Origin: Acrocarpospora catenulata
GTDB lineage: Bacteria; Actinomycetota; Actinomycetes; Streptosporangiales; Streptosporangiaceae
Direction of reading: 5' to 3'
NCBI RefSeq assembly: GCF_018476525.1
Contig: NZ_JAHCST010000010.1
Span: 62,001 to 126,000 of the forward strand
Length of the DNA stretch: 64,000 nt
A model generated the notes under the pieces. That model saw nothing but the letters and a program-made list of their open reading frames with translations. It was not told the origin of the DNA and made no database searches. A program made the translations under genes and the position numbers. Positions 1 through 9,111 of the stretch are shown in pieces (position 1 is the first letter of the stretch; the number at the start of each line of letters is the position of its first letter).

Positions 1-1044
<1,044 letters not shown>

Positions 1045-1102
1045 CGTCGGGTACTGCCTTTGGCAACCTGGCCACGTTCAACAGCTGACGCTGGCGAGCT
1101 TC

Positions 1103-1203
1103 GAGCGATTCCATCGCTCCCCTCTGAGGGCCTCGAACATCGAGGCCGATTGTCGCGAGACCGCGCGCTCAGGCGCGTTCTCCTGTTATGCCTCTCGGAG
1201 GGG
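1103..1203 (+). promoter_or_regulatory. Structured leader: tandem short hairpins ahead of the sigma-like gene
   Basis: The gap 1045-1209 contains four successive inverted repeats. They are GAGCGAT-TCC-ATCGCTC (1103-1119), GGCCTCGA-ACA-TCGAGGCC (1129-1147), CGCGC/GCGCG (1162-1177) and CCTC-TCG-GAGG (1191-1201). The last contains part of the ribosome binding site GGAGGGG (1197-1203) of the next gene, so it could hide that site. The pairing is seen directly; a regulatory role is inference. Confidence 0.45.
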
Positions 1204-1209
1204 CCTCAC

Positions 1210-2244
1210 ATGTACCTCGCCGCTGTCGCGTCACCCCGTCAGCAGGTTGCCTTTCCGGCGTACTTCGCGCTCACCTCACCCGCGTTGCGAGACGCGGCCC
1301 GAGGCCCGCTGCGCCGGGCCCTGCACAACGGCAGGTACTGCAGCGGCGTCCAGGGTTCATGCCCATGCCACACATGCGAGCAGTGGATCGCCGATCTCGC
1401 TCAGGCCGGTTACGACAGGCTGCGCACGAGCCTCGCCGGCAACGTGCCCCAAGTCCGGAACGGAGAGCCCGTACGCGAGATGCAGACCATCGTCGAGTGG
1501 GTAACCTCGCTGGAGGCGACCACCCAAGATATCGACACGATGGCACGCCTGCTGCGGGGACGCCCGAGCGATGAAGAACCCTCAGGACTCCGCGCGGCCC
1601 GCGCCCAACTAATCCGCTACCAACTCATCAGTCTCGAAGCCCGTATAAGCCGCAAACTCGCGCAGTCCCGCGGCGCCTCGGCACGCCCCGACCGAGATCT
1701 CATGACCTCCGCCTGGGCCGCCCCCCTCCGCGAGAACCGCGTCGCGTTCAACCTGCTCGTGGACGCGATCCTGCGCCTCCGGCACGGAAGCCGCGACCTC
1801 TACGGCTTCTCACCCGAACACATCGAGCAACTCAACCTCGACCACCCCACCGCACGCCGCCTCCTCCGCCAAACCCTCGACCACCTGCACGCGCTCCGCC
1901 CCGAGTTCTACCTGGCAAACGTGTTCCAGTACCTCAGCGAGGGCGACCCCCTCCCCTGGACGGCCAACACCCCCACGAACCCAGAGGAACTCCTCATCCA
2001 AACCGAGGAAACACAGACCATACGACGCAGACTCACCCCCCTGCTCACCACGACAGGCTCCCCCGAACATCGAGTCCTGGAACGCATCTGCGCGGCCGCC
2101 ACCAACCCCGATCCGAACTTGATCGAATGGGCCGCCACAGAACTCAACCTCAAGCCGACCCAGGCCGAGGCCCAGGTACGCGAATGGGTCAACCAGATCA
2201 CCCAGGCCGACCTGGACTGGGCCACCGAGCAATGCCACCCATAG
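1210..2244 (+). CDS. Hypothetical protein with sigma-factor-like C-terminal half
   Basis: I chose the ATG at 1210 because GGAGGGG sits 6 nt upstream; a longer open frame begins at 1060 without such support. The product is 344 residues. Residues about 40-60 hold four cysteines (C-x6-C-x-C-x2-C), a possible zinc site. The C-terminal third resembles a sigma-70 layout. A helical segment ends in NPEELLIQ followed by TIRRRLTPLL, like the PEE...RLRRAL linker before region 4, and a terminal helix-turn-helix-like LKPTQAEAQVREW follows. No family is recognised with certainty. The gene is 3' of the CARF-like gene and converges on the CRISPR array. CRISPR-associated sigma factors released by a type III signalling cascade (CalpL/T/S) are known, which makes the context suggestive, but the link is inference. 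Codon use becomes very C-rich in the 3' half. Confidence 0.5.
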   Translation: MYLAAVASPRQQVAFPAYFALTSPALRDAARGPLRRALHNGRYCSGVQGSCPCHTCEQWIADLAQAGYDRLRTSLAGNVPQVRNGEPVREMQTIVEWVTSLEATTQDIDTMARLLRGRPSDEEPSGLRAARAQLIRYQLISLEARISRKLAQSRGASARPDRDLMTSAWAAPLRENRVAFNLLVDAILRLRHGSRDLYGFSPEHIEQLNLDHPTARRLLRQTLDHLHALRPEFYLANVFQYLSEGDPLPWTANTPTNPEELLIQTEETQTIRRRLTPLLTTTGSPEHRVLERICAAATNPDPNLIEWAATELNLKPTQAEAQVREWVNQITQADLDWATEQCHP

Positions 2245-2363
2245 AACGTCCGGCACTCTCACTCGACCCAAGCGCCCAGCCTGATCTGCCCACCACGCGA
2301 TAGGCCAGTTCACCGATGACCTGGCCTATCGCGCAATGGGACTTCCGCCACCGCAAGTGGATC

Positions 2364-3054
2364 GTTGCGATCCCTCATAGGGGCGATGAGGACCAAGGCT
2401 GGCCAGACCTCCAACGATGGCGAAACCACGTTGCGACCCCTCGTAGGGGCGATGAGGACGCCCGCACTGCGGGCGCGAGTTCGAGCAAGGAGGGTTGCGA
2501 CCCCTCGTTGGGGCGATGAGGACCAAAAGCGATCATGCTGGATCTGGGCGGCGTCATCAGGTTGCGACCCCTCGTAGGGGCGATGAGGACCCCCACGGAC
2601 GCGGTGCTGGTGTCGTCTTCGAGATCCAGTTGCGACCCCTCGTAGGGGCGATGAGGACCCGGGGGGAATAGTCCTGTGAGCTACATCCCGGGGGTGGAAG
2701 TTGCGACCCCTCGTAGGGGCGATGAGGACCTGGGACTGGACGTGGGCGTCAGCGAGCACACACCGTTGCGACCCCTCGTAGGGGTGATGAGGACCGGCGA
2801 GCTGCTGCTCGCGTCCACGAAACTGGACGGTTGCGACCCCTCGTAGGGGTGATGAGGACCGCCTCCACGCACGCAGCAGGCTCCTACTTCACCATGTTGC
2901 GACCCCTCGTAGGGGTGATGAGGACAGGGTCCACCGCCCTCGATTGGTCACAGGTGAACCCGTTGCGACCCCTCGTAGGGGTGATGAGGACCCGTCCTTC
3001 GGCCTGTGCATCTCGTCTGGGATCGTTGCGACCCCTCGTAGGGGTGATGAGGAC
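2364..3054 (-). CRISPR. CRISPR array, 11 repeats of 30 bp, 10 spacers
   Basis: Repeats start at 2364, 2430, 2494, 2561, 2629, 2700, 2765, 2830, 2896, 2962 and 3025. Plus-strand repeats begin GTTGCGAC, have a CCCCTCGTAGGGG hairpin core and end GATGAGGAC. Spacers are 33-41 nt and all different. The first repeat is degenerate (two changes), and the third has A to T in the hairpin loop region. Read on the minus strand the repeat ends GTCGCAAC, which resembles the 8-nt crRNA 5' handle ending in AAC typical of type I/III systems. The decayed repeat is at the left end. Both points favour leftward transcription with the leader at the right. Repeats 1-6 carry C and repeats 7-11 carry T at position 21. 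No cas genes are in view. Confidence 0.97.
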
Positions 3055-3272
3055 CCCAATGTAAAGACGCAGGTCAGGGTAGGTCTTCTCGGTGGCTTGG
3101 GGGCGGGTTTTGCAGTGAACCTCCGGTTGTGCAGGAGACCCGGGAGGTTTGCTGCAAATGCCGACATCAAGAATAGGCTCTCTTCACATCTGCGGCGGCT
3201 TCTTGGGGTCACTTTGGCAGTTTGCAGCTGCCAGGGATGGCTTGTCTCTGGGGGTCCAGGTCGAGGGCAGTT
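3055..3272 (-). promoter_or_regulatory. Candidate CRISPR leader
   Basis: This 218-bp non-coding stretch lies between the intact-repeat end of the array and the 3' end of the DUF4032 gene. It is the expected leader position if the array is read leftward. A short hairpin, TGGCAG/CTGCCA (3215-3233), lies in it and may be a weak end signal for the upstream gene. No convincing promoter is visible, so read-through from the DUF4032 gene could feed the array. Confidence 0.4.
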
Positions 3273-4499
3273 TCAAGGGGAGATGCCGTCTGCTGAGGCG
3301 ATGATGGCCTTCTCGTCGGGTTTGTGGACTAGGACGTTCTTGATGTACGAGTCGACGGCGGGTTTGAGGCCGACGTCCTTTCCGGCGGCTTCGGACATGT
3401 ACCAGCGGTGGTCGAGGACTTCGTGGAAGAGCTGGGCCTGCTCGAGTTTGCCGCGGAGGGGGGCGGGGATCGCGGTGACGACCGGGCGGAAGATTTCGGC
3501 TAGCCAGCGGTGGGCGACTATGGCTTCGTCCTCGTGGCGGAGGCCCTCGGCGACGCGGAAGGAGTCGAGGTCGTTGAGGAGGCGGCGGGCCTGGTTCTCC
3601 TCGGCATCCAGGCCGGTGAGGCGGAGGAGGCGGCGCTGGTGGTGGCCGGCGTCGACGACCTTGGGGCGGACGATGAGGCGGCCGGTGCCGGCTTTGCGGC
3701 GGACCATCATTTCGGCGACGTCGAAGCCGAGGTTGTTGAGGCGGCGGATGCGCTGTTCCACGATGTGCCAGTCCACCTCCTCGATGATCTCGTCGGAGTT
3801 GAGCTCGTTCCAGAGCCGGTGGTAGCGCTCGACGATCTGTTCGGCGAAGACCAGCGGGTCGATGGAGGAGTGCAGCAGGCCGCCGGCCTCCAGGTCGAGG
3901 AGTTCGCCGTAGATGTTGATGTGGGCGACGTCGATGTCGTGGGCGCGCTGGCCTTCGCTGATCATCGGGTGTAGCTCGCCGGTCTCGGCGTCCACCAGGT
4001 ACGCGGCGAAGGCGCCTGCGTCGCGGCGGAAGAGGGTGTTGGACAGGGAGCAGTCGCCCCAGTAGAAGCCGGTGAGGTGGAGCCGGACGAGCAGGACGGT
4101 GAGCGCGTCCAGCAGGCGGGTGAGGGTGTCGGGACGGACGGTGCCGCAGAGCACCGCTCGGTAGGGGAGCGAGAACTGGAGGTGGCGGGTGATCAGCGCG
4201 GAGTCCAGGGGCTGGCCGTCGGGGGTGGTCCGGCCGGTGACCACGGCCACCGGCTCCACGGCGGGGGTGTCCAGGCGGGCCAGGTCCCAGAGGAGTTTGT
4301 ACTCGCGCTTGGCGTACCGCTCGCTGATCTCCTTGATGGCGTAGACGCGGCCGGAGAGCCGGGCGAAGCGCACCACGTGCCGGGAGATGCCGCGGGGGAG
4401 GGCGACCAGGTGATGGTCGGGCCACTCCTCCAGCGGGAGGTCCCAGGGCAACCGGATCAGGTCGGGGTCGCTGGGGGCGCCGGTCATCTGCAGGGGCAC
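3273..4499 (-). CDS. DUF4032 domain protein, LPS-kinase-like fold
   Basis: The protein has about 408 residues. The N-terminal half carries a kinase-like core: AIKEI with a candidate ATP lysine, then HLTGFYWGDCSLSNTLF, which matches the H-x-x-G...GD...N catalytic-loop pattern of the Kdo/WaaP and RIO-like group, then DAETGE in the metal-binding (DFG-like) position. The C-terminal half fits the DUF4032 region that is usual in actinobacteria; its function is unknown. I prefer the GTG start at 4499, because GAGGAG lies 6 nt upstream, over the GTG ten codons earlier (4529). It is divergent from the DUF885 gene and reads toward the CRISPR leader. Substrate and role cannot be given. Confidence 0.85.
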   Translation of the reverse strand: MPLQMTGAPSDPDLIRLPWDLPLEEWPDHHLVALPRGISRHVVRFARLSGRVYAIKEISERYAKREYKLLWDLARLDTPAVEPVAVVTGRTTPDGQPLDSALITRHLQFSLPYRAVLCGTVRPDTLTRLLDALTVLLVRLHLTGFYWGDCSLSNTLFRRDAGAFAAYLVDAETGELHPMISEGQRAHDIDVAHINIYGELLDLEAGGLLHSSIDPLVFAEQIVERYHRLWNELNSDEIIEEVDWHIVEQRIRRLNNLGFDVAEMMVRRKAGTGRLIVRPKVVDAGHHQRRLLRLTGLDAEENQARRLLNDLDSFRVAEGLRHEDEAIVAHRWLAEIFRPVVTAIPAPLRGKLEQAQLFHEVLDHRWYMSEAAGKDVGLKPAVDSYIKNVLVHKPDEKAIIASADGISP

Positions 4500-4639
4500 C
4501 GAATGCTCCTCAAAGCGGGGGTTGAGCACAACTGGTCGTGGGGACCCGGGGGCTGACAGCGAACCCGGGGGCTGGCCACAACCAGTGTGACGGATTTCGC
4601 CACTGCCCGGGGATGCCGGGGCACGGGTAGGGTCACCGC

Positions 4640-6223
4640 ATGACGCTGCTGGACGAGTTCGTCGACTGGTATCTGGAGCACCATCCCGTCCGCGCCGACC
4701 TGCTCGGGGCCGAAGGGTTCGACCGTACGCTCGGGGACCTCACCGGGGACGGGTTCGTTCGGCGGGAGCGGGCCACCGAGCTCTGGCTGGACCGGCTTTC
4801 CGCGCCGGTGGACGGTGATCTGGATGATCAGATCGATGTGGAACTGGTCCGGTCGTACCTGCGTGGTGCGGTGGCGGGTGCGGCCTGGCCGGACTGGCGG
4901 CGTGACCCGGCGGTCTACCTGAGCACGATCTTCGCTGCGCTGTTCAATCCGTTCCAGCAGCGGCTGCGGCCGGAGGCCGAACTGGTTGAGGGGGCCATCG
5001 CGCGGCTGGGGGAGGTGCCGGGGGCGCTGGCGGCCTGCCGGGTCAACCTGGATCCCGCGCTCGCCGCCGATCTGCTCGTCTCCCGTGGCCTGGACCAGGC
5101 CCGTACGGGCCGGCGGTTCCTCACCGTGACCCTGCCCGGCCTGGTGGGGGATCCCGGTCTGCGGGCCAGGCTGGCGGCGGCGGCCGGGCCGGCGGCGGAC
5201 GCCTTCGACGAGCTGGCCTCCTTCCTGGAGGGGTTCAAGGCGCACGGCACCTGGCGGATGGGGGAGAAGCTCTACTCCACGATGCTCCGCGAGCGCGAGA
5301 TGCTCGGGTACGGCGCGGCCGAGTTGCACGAGAAGGGCAAGGCCGAGTGGGCCGGACTGGACCGGGACATGCGCGAGCTGGCGGTGCGGCTCGGCCACGA
5401 GGACTGGCGGCCGGCGATGGAAGCCCTGATGGACGATCATCCGCCGACCCTGGAGGCGATGCGCGAGGAGTACGAGGCCGAGACTCGGCGGGTGCGTGAC
5501 TTCGTCCGGGAACGCGGTCTGGTCACCTTCCCGGAGGGGGAGGAGTGCCTGGTGGTGCCATCGCCGGACTTTCAGCGTCCGATCCTGGCGGTGGCCAGCT
5601 ACCTGCCTCCGCCGCCGCTCAGCTCTTCCCGTACGGGGGTCTTCTTCGTGCCCTACACCCCGGACGGCTTCACCGATGAGCAGGTACGGCAACGCCTGCG
5701 CACCAACTGCCGGGCCCAGCGGCCCACCATCACCGCCCACGAGACCTACCCGGGCCACCACTGGCAGCTGGCCTGGAGCGCGGGCAACCCCCGGCAGGTG
5801 CGCAAGATCTTCCGCACGCCGTACTTTGTGGAGGGCTGGGGGTTGTACGTCGAGCGGCTGATGCACGAGCAGGGGTATTTCACCACTCCGCAGACCGAGT
5901 TGGCCTATCTGGACTGCCGGATCTGGCGGGCGGCCCGGATCGTGGTGGACACCGCGCTGCACTGCGGGGACATGTCCGTCGAGGAGGCCGAGACCTACAT
6001 GTCCACCAAGGCGTCGTTGTCGCCGGGCACCGCGAAGGGCGAGGTCAGCCGGTACTGCGCGTGGCCGACCCAGGCGCCGTCCTACCTGACCGGGGCCATC
6101 GAGATCGAGGACATCCGCGCCCAGTACGAGGGCGATCTACGGACATTTCATGACCTGATCGCGGGCAGCGGCGGGCTCCCGCTCGGCCTCACCCGCAAAG
6201 TCGCCCTGGAGAGCAAGAGCTAG
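4640..6223 (+). CDS. DUF885 family protein, putative metallopeptidase
   Basis: The protein has 527 residues, a usual length for DUF885. The hallmark HETYPGHH motif is at residues 367-374. It is an HExxH variant with an insertion and is the presumed zinc site. WGLYVERL follows about 35 residues later and supplies the downstream glutamate typical of the family. There is no signal peptide, so it is probably cytoplasmic. The ATG has a weak upstream purine run. It is divergent from the DUF4032 gene across about 140 bp. DUF885 proteins are generally taken to be peptidases; the substrate is unknown. Confidence 0.88.
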   Translation: MTLLDEFVDWYLEHHPVRADLLGAEGFDRTLGDLTGDGFVRRERATELWLDRLSAPVDGDLDDQIDVELVRSYLRGAVAGAAWPDWRRDPAVYLSTIFAALFNPFQQRLRPEAELVEGAIARLGEVPGALAACRVNLDPALAADLLVSRGLDQARTGRRFLTVTLPGLVGDPGLRARLAAAAGPAADAFDELASFLEGFKAHGTWRMGEKLYSTMLREREMLGYGAAELHEKGKAEWAGLDRDMRELAVRLGHEDWRPAMEALMDDHPPTLEAMREEYEAETRRVRDFVRERGLVTFPEGEECLVVPSPDFQRPILAVASYLPPPPLSSSRTGVFFVPYTPDGFTDEQVRQRLRTNCRAQRPTITAHETYPGHHWQLAWSAGNPRQVRKIFRTPYFVEGWGLYVERLMHEQGYFTTPQTELAYLDCRIWRAARIVVDTALHCGDMSVEEAETYMSTKASLSPGTAKGEVSRYCAWPTQAPSYLTGAIEIEDIRAQYEGDLRTFHDLIAGSGGLPLGLTRKVALESKS

Positions 6224-6239
6224 CGAAATCGGTCGCCTA

Positions 6240-6335
6240 CCAGCCTCCTGGTTATCCCACCCGCCCACCCACTTGCCGTGGTAGTCCCACCCGCCCACCC
6301 GTGTTTGACCTTCGGTCGGATCCGGCTCCGCCGGG
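6240..6335. repeat. REP-like intergenic repeat, copy A
   Basis: The stretch has two close copies of a TCCCACCCGCCCACCC block, followed by GACCTTCGGTCGG and a CCGGC-TCC-GCCGG hairpin ending at 6335. The last 29 bp (6307-6335) match 48509-48537 with three differences. It is a dispersed non-coding repeat family. Confidence 0.7.
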
Positions 6336-6411
6336 CGGGGATGCCTGGCGGGGATGCCTGGCGGGGATGCCTGGCGGGGATGCCTGGCGGGGATGCCTGG
6401 CGGGGATGCCT
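6334..6411. repeat. Tandem repeat, six perfect 13-bp units
   Basis: The unit GGCGGGGATGCCT occurs six times without error (6334-6411), then a diverged start of a seventh. It lies in the 496-bp gap between the DUF885 gene and the ngc operon. The start overlaps the end of the REP-like hairpin, so the array may have grown from it. Confidence 0.95.
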
Positions 6412-6449
6412 GGTGGGGCCTCCCTAGTCCGCTGCTCAAAATAATGTCA

Positions 6450-6465
6450 GCCGGTCTATACCAGT
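6450..6465 (+). promoter_or_regulatory. DasR-like dre site 1
   Basis: GCCGGTCTATACCAGT matches 13 of 16 positions of the DasR responsive element consensus ACTGGTCTAGACCAGT. It lies 270 bp upstream of the chitobiose/GlcNAc transporter, a known class of DasR target. Binding is inferred. Confidence 0.6.
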
Positions 6466-6615
6466 TGCCGCCCAGGAGTGCATAATCCTGCGACAGGTCA
6501 GTACTCCATCACCTACTAATCACCCAGTCATCCCACCAATAAAAGTGGACATATCGTGATTAAGAGGCGGTTCTGTGAAGGTGTATCGCGCGGACATGTC
6601 GCAGTCGGGTTACGG

Positions 6616-6631
6616 GTTGGTCTAGACCGAT
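6616..6631 (+). promoter_or_regulatory. DasR-like dre site 2
   Basis: GTTGGTCTAGACCGAT has the exact 10-bp palindromic dre core GGTCTAGACC. It lies just upstream of the candidate -35 box of the ngc promoter, where a bound GntR-type repressor could block polymerase. Confidence 0.72.
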
Positions 6632-6640
6632 CCGGAAGTC

Positions 6641-6669
6641 TTGACGGGTTCGTGAGCTAGCCGTACGTT
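6641..6669 (+). promoter_or_regulatory. Candidate ngc promoter
   Basis: TTGACG (6641-6646) and TACGTT (6664-6669) are separated by exactly 17 bp, a good housekeeping sigma spacing. Transcription would start near 6676, about 45 nt before the ngcE ATG. Confidence 0.6.
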
Positions 6670-6679
6670 CCTCAAACGT

Positions 6680-6696
6680 TTAGGAAACTTTCCTAA
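6680..6696 (+). promoter_or_regulatory. 17-bp palindromic operator between promoter and ngcE
   Basis: TTAGGAAA-C-TTTCCTAA is a perfect 8-bp inverted repeat directly downstream of the candidate -10. Sites of this shape are typical of ROK/NagC-type sugar repressors; that assignment is inference. It overlaps the expected start of the transcript, a repressor position. The ngcE ribosome site AGGAG is at 6709-6713. Confidence 0.65.
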
Positions 6697-6719
6697 TTGA
6701 TCCCCGCCAGGAGAGTTGC

Positions 6720-8168
6720 ATGACCAACACGCCCCGCGAGATCACGCGACGCCAGCTGCTGCGCCGCGTCGGCCTCACCGCCCTCGTGGCCGGCCCCGCG
6801 GCCGGTTTCCTGAGCTCCTGCGCCACCTCGGGTGGCGGCTCCGAGGCGGCTCCTTCCGCCGCCGCGACCACCGCCGCCACCTCGCCCACCAACCCGTTCG
6901 GGGTGAAGGCCGACGCGCCGCTCGAGGTTGTGATCTTCAAGGGTGGATACAGCGACGAGTACGCCACCCAGTCCCACGAGCCCCTCTACAAGAAGGCGTT
7001 CCCGGGTGCGACGATCAAGCACCAGGGCATCCAGACCATCGGCCAGACGCTGACCCCGCGCTTCGCCTCCGGCGACGTGCCCGACGTGGTGAACAACTCC
7101 GGGACCGACGCGCTGGACGGTGGCGCCCTGATCGGCGCAGGCCAGCTGCTGGACCTGACGCCGCTGTTCGAGGCGCCCTCGGTGGACGACCCGAACAAGA
7201 AGGTCAAGGACACCATCGTCCAGGGCACCATCGAGTCCGGCCTGGGCGGCGACCCCGCCAAGCCGTACACGCTGAACTACGTCTACACCGCCTACGGCCT
7301 CTGGTACGACTCCGCCCTCTTCGCGAAGGAGGGCTGGACCCCGCCGAAGACCTTCGACGAGTTCAAGACCTTCGCCGAGGCGGCCAAGGCCAAGGGCATC
7401 GTGCCGTTCGCGTACGCCGGCAAGAACGCCTCCTACTACGCGTACTGGATGATCCTCATCTCGGCCGCCAAGATCGGTGGCAACGAGATCCTGATCAACA
7501 TCGACAACCTGGCCGACAACGCCTGGAACAACGACTCGGTCAAGCAGGCCGCCGCCGCCTGGGCCGAGATCGGCAAGTACATGGACAAGTCCTACGAGGG
7601 CCTGATCCACACCGAGGTGCAGACCCAGCAGAACCAGGGCAAGATCGCCCTCTACCCGTCCGGCTCCTGGCTGGAGGCCGAGCAGGCCAAGGACACCCCG
7701 GCGGAGTTCAAGTACGCGGTGGCCCCCACCCCCAGCGTCACCGCCGCCGACAAGATGCCCTACGAGGCGGTCCGGGCCGCCGCGGCCGAGGGCTTCGTGG
7801 TGCCGTCCAAGGGCAAGAACGCGCAGGGCGGCCTGGAGTACCTGCGGCAGATGCTCTCCAAGCAGGCCGCCAAGGACTTCACCGAGAAGACCAAGAGCCT
7901 CACCGTGGTGATCGGCGCCACCGAGGGCCTGACCCTCTCACCGGGCCTGCAGAGCGTGGCCGACATGCAGACCGCGGCCGGCACCAACGTGGTCACCTTC
8001 TCCAGCTTCGAGGGCTGGTACAAGGAGCTGGAGACCGAGCTGCGCAAGCAGACCAACGCGCTGATGTTCGGCCGGATCTCGGCTGAGGAGTTCGCGACCA
8101 AGATGCAGGAGGCCGCGGACAAGACCAAGAACGACTCCTCGATCACCAAGCAGACCCGGAACGTGTGA
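6720..8168 (+). CDS. ngcE: N-acetylglucosamine/diacetylchitobiose-binding lipoprotein
   Basis: This is the extracellular solute-binding component of a CUT1 sugar ABC importer, 482 residues. The N-terminus has twin arginines (ITRRQLLRR), a hydrophobic core and a lipobox ending LSSC near residue 36, so it is probably Tat-exported and then lipidated. The mature protein follows the NgcE type in length and in the region after PLEVVIFKGGY, rather than the shorter DasA type. AGGAG is 6 nt before the ATG. It is first in an operon with two permeases. Two DasR-like sites and a third palindrome sit upstream, consistent with induction by chitin products. Confidence 0.87.
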   Translation: MTNTPREITRRQLLRRVGLTALVAGPAAGFLSSCATSGGGSEAAPSAAATTAATSPTNPFGVKADAPLEVVIFKGGYSDEYATQSHEPLYKKAFPGATIKHQGIQTIGQTLTPRFASGDVPDVVNNSGTDALDGGALIGAGQLLDLTPLFEAPSVDDPNKKVKDTIVQGTIESGLGGDPAKPYTLNYVYTAYGLWYDSALFAKEGWTPPKTFDEFKTFAEAAKAKGIVPFAYAGKNASYYAYWMILISAAKIGGNEILINIDNLADNAWNNDSVKQAAAAWAEIGKYMDKSYEGLIHTEVQTQQNQGKIALYPSGSWLEAEQAKDTPAEFKYAVAPTPSVTAADKMPYEAVRAAAAEGFVVPSKGKNAQGGLEYLRQMLSKQAAKDFTEKTKSLTVVIGATEGLTLSPGLQSVADMQTAAGTNVVTFSSFEGWYKELETELRKQTNALMFGRISAEEFATKMQEAADKTKNDSSITKQTRNV

Positions 8169-8172
8169 TCCG

Positions 8173-9108
8173 ATGCGGCATGGCAAGCTGACCCCCCCGG
8201 TGCTGCGCAGGTACGGATTCATCCTCGCTTTCCTGATCCTGCCCGTGGCCCTCTACATCGTCTTCTTCGTCAGCCCGAACCTTCAGGCTGTCCAGCTGGC
8301 GTTCACGAACTCGCGCGGTATCTCACCGACGTTCGACTATGTCGGATTCGAGAACTTCACCAAGCTGTTCGAGGACGGGGTGTTCTGGGCCGCGGTCCGG
8401 CACCACGGCGTGATCCTGCTTGCCATGCCGCTCATCGCCCTGTTCATCGCGCTCTTCTTCTCCTTCCTGCTCAACCTGGGCGGCGGGCAGAGTAACGGGC
8501 GGATGACCGGGGTCTGGGGCTCCCCCTTCTACAAGGTCGTCTTCTTCTTCCCCCAGGTGCTCGCGGTCGCCATCGTGGGCGTGCTGTTCCAGGCGGTGCT
8601 CCGGCCCGACAAGGACGGCATTCTCAACAGTGCGCTCGGCCTGGTCGGCATCGACCCGATCGGGTGGCTGATCGACCCGAACCTGGCGCTGTGGACCATC
8701 ATCGGCGTGGCCGTCTGGCAGGCCGTCGGCTTCTACGTGGTGCTCTTCTCGGCGGGCATGGCCTCGGTGCCGAAGGAGATCTTCGAGGCCGCCGCGCTGG
8801 ACGGCGCGGGGCGGTTCACCCTGTTCTTCCGGGTCACCATCCCGCTGATCTGGAACACCGTCCAGGTCGGCTGGGTCTACCTGTGCATCGCGGCGTTCGA
8901 CTGCTTCGCCCTGGTCCAGGTGCTCTCGGTGGACCGGGGCGGGCCCGACAACTCCACCACCGTGCTGCCGCTGGAGATCTGGCGGCAGGCCTTCACGTAC
9001 TACAAGTTCGGCTATTCGTCCGCGATGGGCGTCGCGCTGGTCTTCATGGTGCTGACGTTCGCGGCGCTCACCCTCCGGGTGACCCGGCGCGAGAGGATCG
9101 AGTTCTAG
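8173..9108 (+). CDS. ngcF: NgcF-type sugar ABC transporter permease
   Basis: A 311-residue inner-membrane permease with about six hydrophobic segments starting at residue 15. The cytoplasmic EAA loop that docks the ATPase is clear: EIFEAAALDGAGRFTLFFRV. It begins 4 nt after the ngcE stop, so the two are co-transcribed. Its order after the binding protein and its length fit NgcF. No ATPase gene is nearby; such actinomycete importers normally share MsiK. Confidence 0.88.
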   Translation: MRHGKLTPPVLRRYGFILAFLILPVALYIVFFVSPNLQAVQLAFTNSRGISPTFDYVGFENFTKLFEDGVFWAAVRHHGVILLAMPLIALFIALFFSFLLNLGGGQSNGRMTGVWGSPFYKVVFFFPQVLAVAIVGVLFQAVLRPDKDGILNSALGLVGIDPIGWLIDPNLALWTIIGVAVWQAVGFYVVLFSAGMASVPKEIFEAAALDGAGRFTLFFRVTIPLIWNTVQVGWVYLCIAAFDCFALVQVLSVDRGGPDNSTTVLPLEIWRQAFTYYKFGYSSAMGVALVFMVLTFAALTLRVTRRERIEF

Positions 9109-9111
9109 ACC

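Noticed and set aside
2310-3212. Open frames on both strands across the CRISPR array
   Set aside because: They translate repeat units (recurring HRPYEGSQ and RPLVGVMRT peptides) and have no ribosome sites.
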